From NCBI GenBank assembly GCA_037176845.1, contig JAYKXP010000020.1:682001-746000 (forward strand): 64,000 nucleotides of DNA. The letters run 5' to 3'. The DNA is from Paramarasmius palmivorus. Taxonomy: Eukaryota > Basidiomycota > Agaricomycetes > Agaricales > Marasmiaceae. A program made the position numbers and the translations under genes. Positions 60,669-64,000 of the stretch are shown here, piece after piece (positions within the stretch are counted from its first letter, which is position 1; each line of letters begins with the position of its first letter). The notes beneath the pieces are model-generated. The model was given only the letters and a program-made list of their open reading frames with translations. It did no database searches and was not told the DNA's origin.

Positions 60669-62606
60669 TGGCTCTTTTTTGTCGCTCTCTGGACCTCTAC
60701 CACTATAGGCACACTTCCCTTACCTCGAACGGCACTTCCTCTCGCTTCATCCTTGACTGTCATTACTCGGGCTCTCAGGTAGCTTTCTCAATCGGCAAAA
60801 CTTGGGTATTTCATCGGAGTGTAGTAGTATGTTAATTGCCCTCAACGCTGGCGCCGCCTCTTTCTCTTCCCCATGTCGAACGTTCCTTCTTCACTTACCC
60901 TCTACCCTCTTGCGTTCAATTTGATCCCTTATTGTTATCGATGTATCTCATTCCTCACCACTGAACTTTAACAAGCTTACTCTTCTTAATAGATATCGAT
61001 ATCATCTCAGCTACGAATTCGAGCCCCCTGTATTTTTCCAAGCACCTTGTTGTCAATGTTCCTCTTCGTTCACAATTTTACCGAAAGTGAAAATGGTACT
61101 TTTCAAAGCTGGAGATCGATGTGAAACAGAATTGACAATGATCGTGGAGTGGTCGTTGCCAGCGATCGGTAAGGGGGTGACTTGCATGTGGCTTCCTTGC
61201 CGTCGGCTTATCCCGAGTCGGGGAAGCGCAGCGCAGACGAGAAAACACCTGCTAGCCTCGTGGAACGTTCGACGCCCACTCCCGTTGAAACTCCCGCCTT
61301 ATCATTGTTCCGTTCCTGGGGGTTTATTCTTATACGAAAACTCGTCAGCAGACTTCCTTCTTCAAAAACCAGCGCGCAGAAGAACGTTTTCATCATGAGT
61401 CATGCCGTCTTTCTGAATTCACACCAGCCGGTATCAAAGAAATGCATCAGAAAACCAGCGTGCAGCTGACTGATTACCTCTGAGCCCAAGAGCGATGAGG
61501 TCGGGTCCGGGATGGGATGGCGTGCTGATAGGGCTTATCTTTTCCGAAAAAACTTGTCAACGTGCCGTCGACGTTAGCAGGTGAGGACTCAGAGCTGCAG
61601 AGGTTTAATTGTTTACCTTTTCATCCCCGGCTTGCGTTCATGCCGAAGTCACAGTGACAGTTGATGATATCGAGGAAGAACTTTGTGATAGAAAACTGAA
61701 ATTTTTGGAAGATCAACATTCTCTACTTCAACGTCAATGGTTAGGCTAAGAATTTGAGGGAAAGTGCCGTCGAAAAAGGGATCATATCGGGCGCGCCTGA
61801 TCATGACACTGGCAGCAAGCAGGCTTCGAAGCGCTTTGCATGCGATGTGGGCGTCGGCCAAGAAGGTCAGAAGTACTGAGGCATACCGTACGCAGTGTCC
61901 GCCTTTTCTTCTACGGCCGGAGGTGATGCGCTGATGGAAGCGCGAGGTTCCAACCCCGCTTTGCGGGGAAGACAACTCCGTCGGTTCTGCACACCCGGAG
62001 AACTTAGTAATTAGCCTAATCCTAGTCGAGTTCAAGCTCGCAGTCTCGTCTATTGTATTCATCGGATCCGTTTCTGGTCGGAGGCGCAAAATCTGCCAGT
62101 GAGCCTTGCTGCAAGCTGTCTGCCTTGAATGCGTGGATCCATCCGAGAAGCCTTCCTTTTCCATATCACGAACTCGACATTCATCTGATAAACGTCAGTT
62201 GACTTCATGGGACTTCATGCCCGTGCCCATAGCTCATAGCCCGTTCCTGAGTAGGAGTGGAGTCGATGAGACCGTAAGGAACCAAGTGGAGAGGAAGGCA
62301 TTCAGATTTCCCGGTACGTCTCACTCAGCAAGCTCCGGGTGAAGATTGTTATCAGAGAAGTTTCCAAATTCAAATAGTACTCCAGAGCAGTAGGAAAAAA
62401 ATGTACAAGTATACAAGCCTTTTGGGATATATGAATGTTCGACATTGCAGTGGAAAGGATCACACTGCCAGCCCCGTATTTTCATTGCCACTTCGGGTAT
62501 GGAAAGACTCCTCATCGTCCGTATGCCGTTTAACGACAGTCTGTATCGAGATTCCGGTTATAGACTGGCCTTCGGAGGCGGTGCTCTGCGACGGGCAGAT
62601 AGTGAG
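60669..62606. other. Intergenic; no supported gene
   Basis: Pyrimidine-rich sequence after 60668 is probably the 3' untranslated region of the repeat precursor. Frames at 61087-61469 (plus) and 61649-62164 (minus) show no motif I can defend. A short plus-strand stretch near 61220 encodes GKRSADEKTPASLVERS, but no start or partner exon was found. Confidence 0.4.
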
Positions 62607-64000
62607 TCAATGTTCACACAGGACAGATGTTGAAGATACCTTTTCGCCGACCGCAGTAGGCTCAGATGATGGCTGGCTCGCGCTAACGTTGAACCGAGGT
62701 GCAGATGGTGTCAATTCGGATAAGTTGAATGATTTTGTCCCGTTGGATTTTTCTCGTAGGCTGTCCCGGGCATTGAGGCAAGCAAGATACGAGTTGAGGT
62801 ATACTGTCATTTGAGTCAGTTTTTGTCTTGCCGGCGGCGTATGACGGGCTTACATTTGCTGAGGAGTAGATAGAAACCTATGCGTGATACAGTCAGGAAG
62901 TGAGACCCGGAAACATCAGTTAGAGAACTATACCTAGGAAGACAAAGTTGTTAGGCATAACGGCGTAACATATCATCCCCAGGCTGGCATCAATGCTACG
63001 GGACATTCAGTACACTCCCGGAGGCAGTCGATATAACCACGCACGCGACGATCAAGCCCGTGTTAATTGTATAGGCCATCAACACCTTGATCAGTGAATC
63101 AGTCCTAGTTTGATTTGTGGTCTCGTCAGATTCTGTCAATCTATCGCATGATTTTGACTCACCTCTTGAATCCTGTCTTCGACCTCCAGAGCAAATAACA
63201 CAGAACTAGAGCCACGCTAAGATCACTCGTGGTTCCTGCGGCAAAGTTCAAGTACATCAGCGTCTATGATTGAATTAGCACGGAGAAACATTTAATAACA
63301 TAAATTAAAGAATCACCGAAAGTTTGTCGAGTTCCAGAAAACTCTGGATTCCGAATCTGATGAACAAAGGTTAAACATAAGCAGAGGAGTAAAAGAGTCC
63401 GGTCTACGAACGCTCTAGCGGTGATTACTGTTCGATGTTTCAGTGAGTGACTGGAAAGGACGGGAGGAACCCAGGCTTACGGATGCCAACAACTGCATGT
63501 GTTAATAATTCCAATGTAAGAACGGGAGATGCACAACAGAGTACGTGAGCCAAGTACCAAGATCAGTGACCGATACTGCAACCTAACGGTGGCGTCAAAA
63601 ATAGGTCACAAGGATGGGTAGTGTGCACTCACAATCCAGATGGTGGATGGGATATTCTTTCCCACTAGTTGAATGAGTATTATTAGCAGTTCAGCCACCA
63701 TCGAAAGAAGTTCCAACTGACACCTATACGCCCGCCGAGCAAATAAACTGTCCTCAGAAAAAGTGGTCAGTAACCATGTGCTCGAGGGGTGAAGCACAAG
63801 AAACGAACCTCCGAATGATGAAATTTGAGATCGACTGTGAACCAAATAATGTGTAAGATGTGACATTGCGACGGCGTTTATAAAAATGCATACCGTAATA
63901 GCGACATGTATCTGACAAGGACAGACAGATGAGAAGGTATGTTCGCGTCGTGGAATATTCCAATGGCCACTCACAATCACGCTCCTGAAAGTAGCACGGT
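62607..64000 (-). CDS. DUF6534-like seven-helix membrane protein, 5' end beyond the window
   Basis: This resembles the DUF6534 family, basidiomycete membrane proteins of unknown function with about seven helices and a cytosolic tail. Typical C-terminal blocks are readable across short introns: LMAYTINTGLIVACVVISTA, then MPNNFVFLGFYLLLSK, then LYLNSYLACLNARDSLRE, followed by a Ser-rich tail ending SSTSVLCEH at 62607. The join SK-LYLNSYLA uses a donor near 62853 and an acceptor near 62803 and keeps phase. Upstream exons between about 63600 and 63980 contain hydrophobic stretches such as LLSMVAELLIILIQLVGKNI. The expected N-terminal exon was not found and is probably past 64000. Middle exon borders are uncertain. 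Confidence 0.65.

Noticed and set aside
61182..61469. Possible third peptide precursor (GKRSADEKTPASLVERS)
   Set aside because: There is one dibasic site only, no repeats, no signal peptide exon and no TATA box at a fitting distance.

Overview
The window looks like nuclear DNA of a filamentous basidiomycete, most likely an Agaricomycete (mushroom-forming fungus). Genes are dense, on both strands, and broken by many short introns of about 50-60 nt with GT...AG ends. Several products are of types expanded in Agaricomycetes: a seven-helix DUF6534-like protein, a protein starting with a MFNNA...GDQHN motif, and F-box/leucine-rich proteins. No rRNA, CRISPR array or intact transposon was recognised. 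Exon junctions were worked out by hand from splice signals, reading phase and family resemblance, and were not checked against transcripts.

Layout. 1-3.8 kb: no supported gene. 3.8-5.3 kb: HMG-box transcription factor. 8.3-9.5 kb: six-exon peroxisomal 2,4-dienoyl-CoA reductase-like SDR. 11.6-19.7 kb: three tandem, same-strand cytochrome P450 paralogues, followed by a flavin-containing monooxygenase (21.0-22.6 kb) on the other strand. Together these form an oxidative, possibly secondary-metabolic block, but no core synthase is visible. 22.6-28.6 kb: a segment repeated three times in tandem, carrying a small secreted-protein gene. Two copies are intact and one is decayed. 29.9-30.4 kb: another small secreted protein. 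30.9-32.0 kb: C2H2 zinc-finger gene, with a paralogue at 47.9-49.0 kb. 32.9-33.7 kb: Asp/Glu/hydantoin racemase-like gene with a one-base frameshift. 34.8-35.4 kb: truncated GDQHN-type gene. 36.0-37.1 kb: FMN-binding split-barrel protein with a C-terminal membrane segment. 39.7-41.4 kb: allantoate-permease-type MFS transporter. 41.8-43.8 kb: vacuolar Ca2+/H+ exchanger with a 13-nt exon. 43.9-46.0 kb: MYND-finger protein. 47.1-47.7 kb: a tiny secreted peptide precursor built one module per exon. 50.1-54.3 kb: secreted GH35 beta-galactosidase. 54.8-56.4 kb: frameshifted F-box/LRR gene. 59.8-60.7 kb: a secreted Kex2-type repeat precursor. 62.6-64 kb: DUF6534-like membrane protein running off the right edge.

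The most striking element is the precursor at 59.8-60.7 kb. It has a signal peptide, a short pro-region, and about twelve near-identical peptide cores ending in tryptophan, such as AYPHAVSW and GPPHAVTW. Lys-Arg or single-Arg sites and Glu-Ala runs separate the cores, which is the layout of yeast alpha-factor precursors, yet it sits in a fungus whose mating pheromones are expected to be farnesylated. A second small precursor at 47.1 kb shares the signal-peptide style, the phase-0 introns and an aromatic-Trp repeat. Together they may mark an undescribed secreted-peptide system. Three genes carry apparent single-base frameshifts, which may be assembly errors or recent decay.
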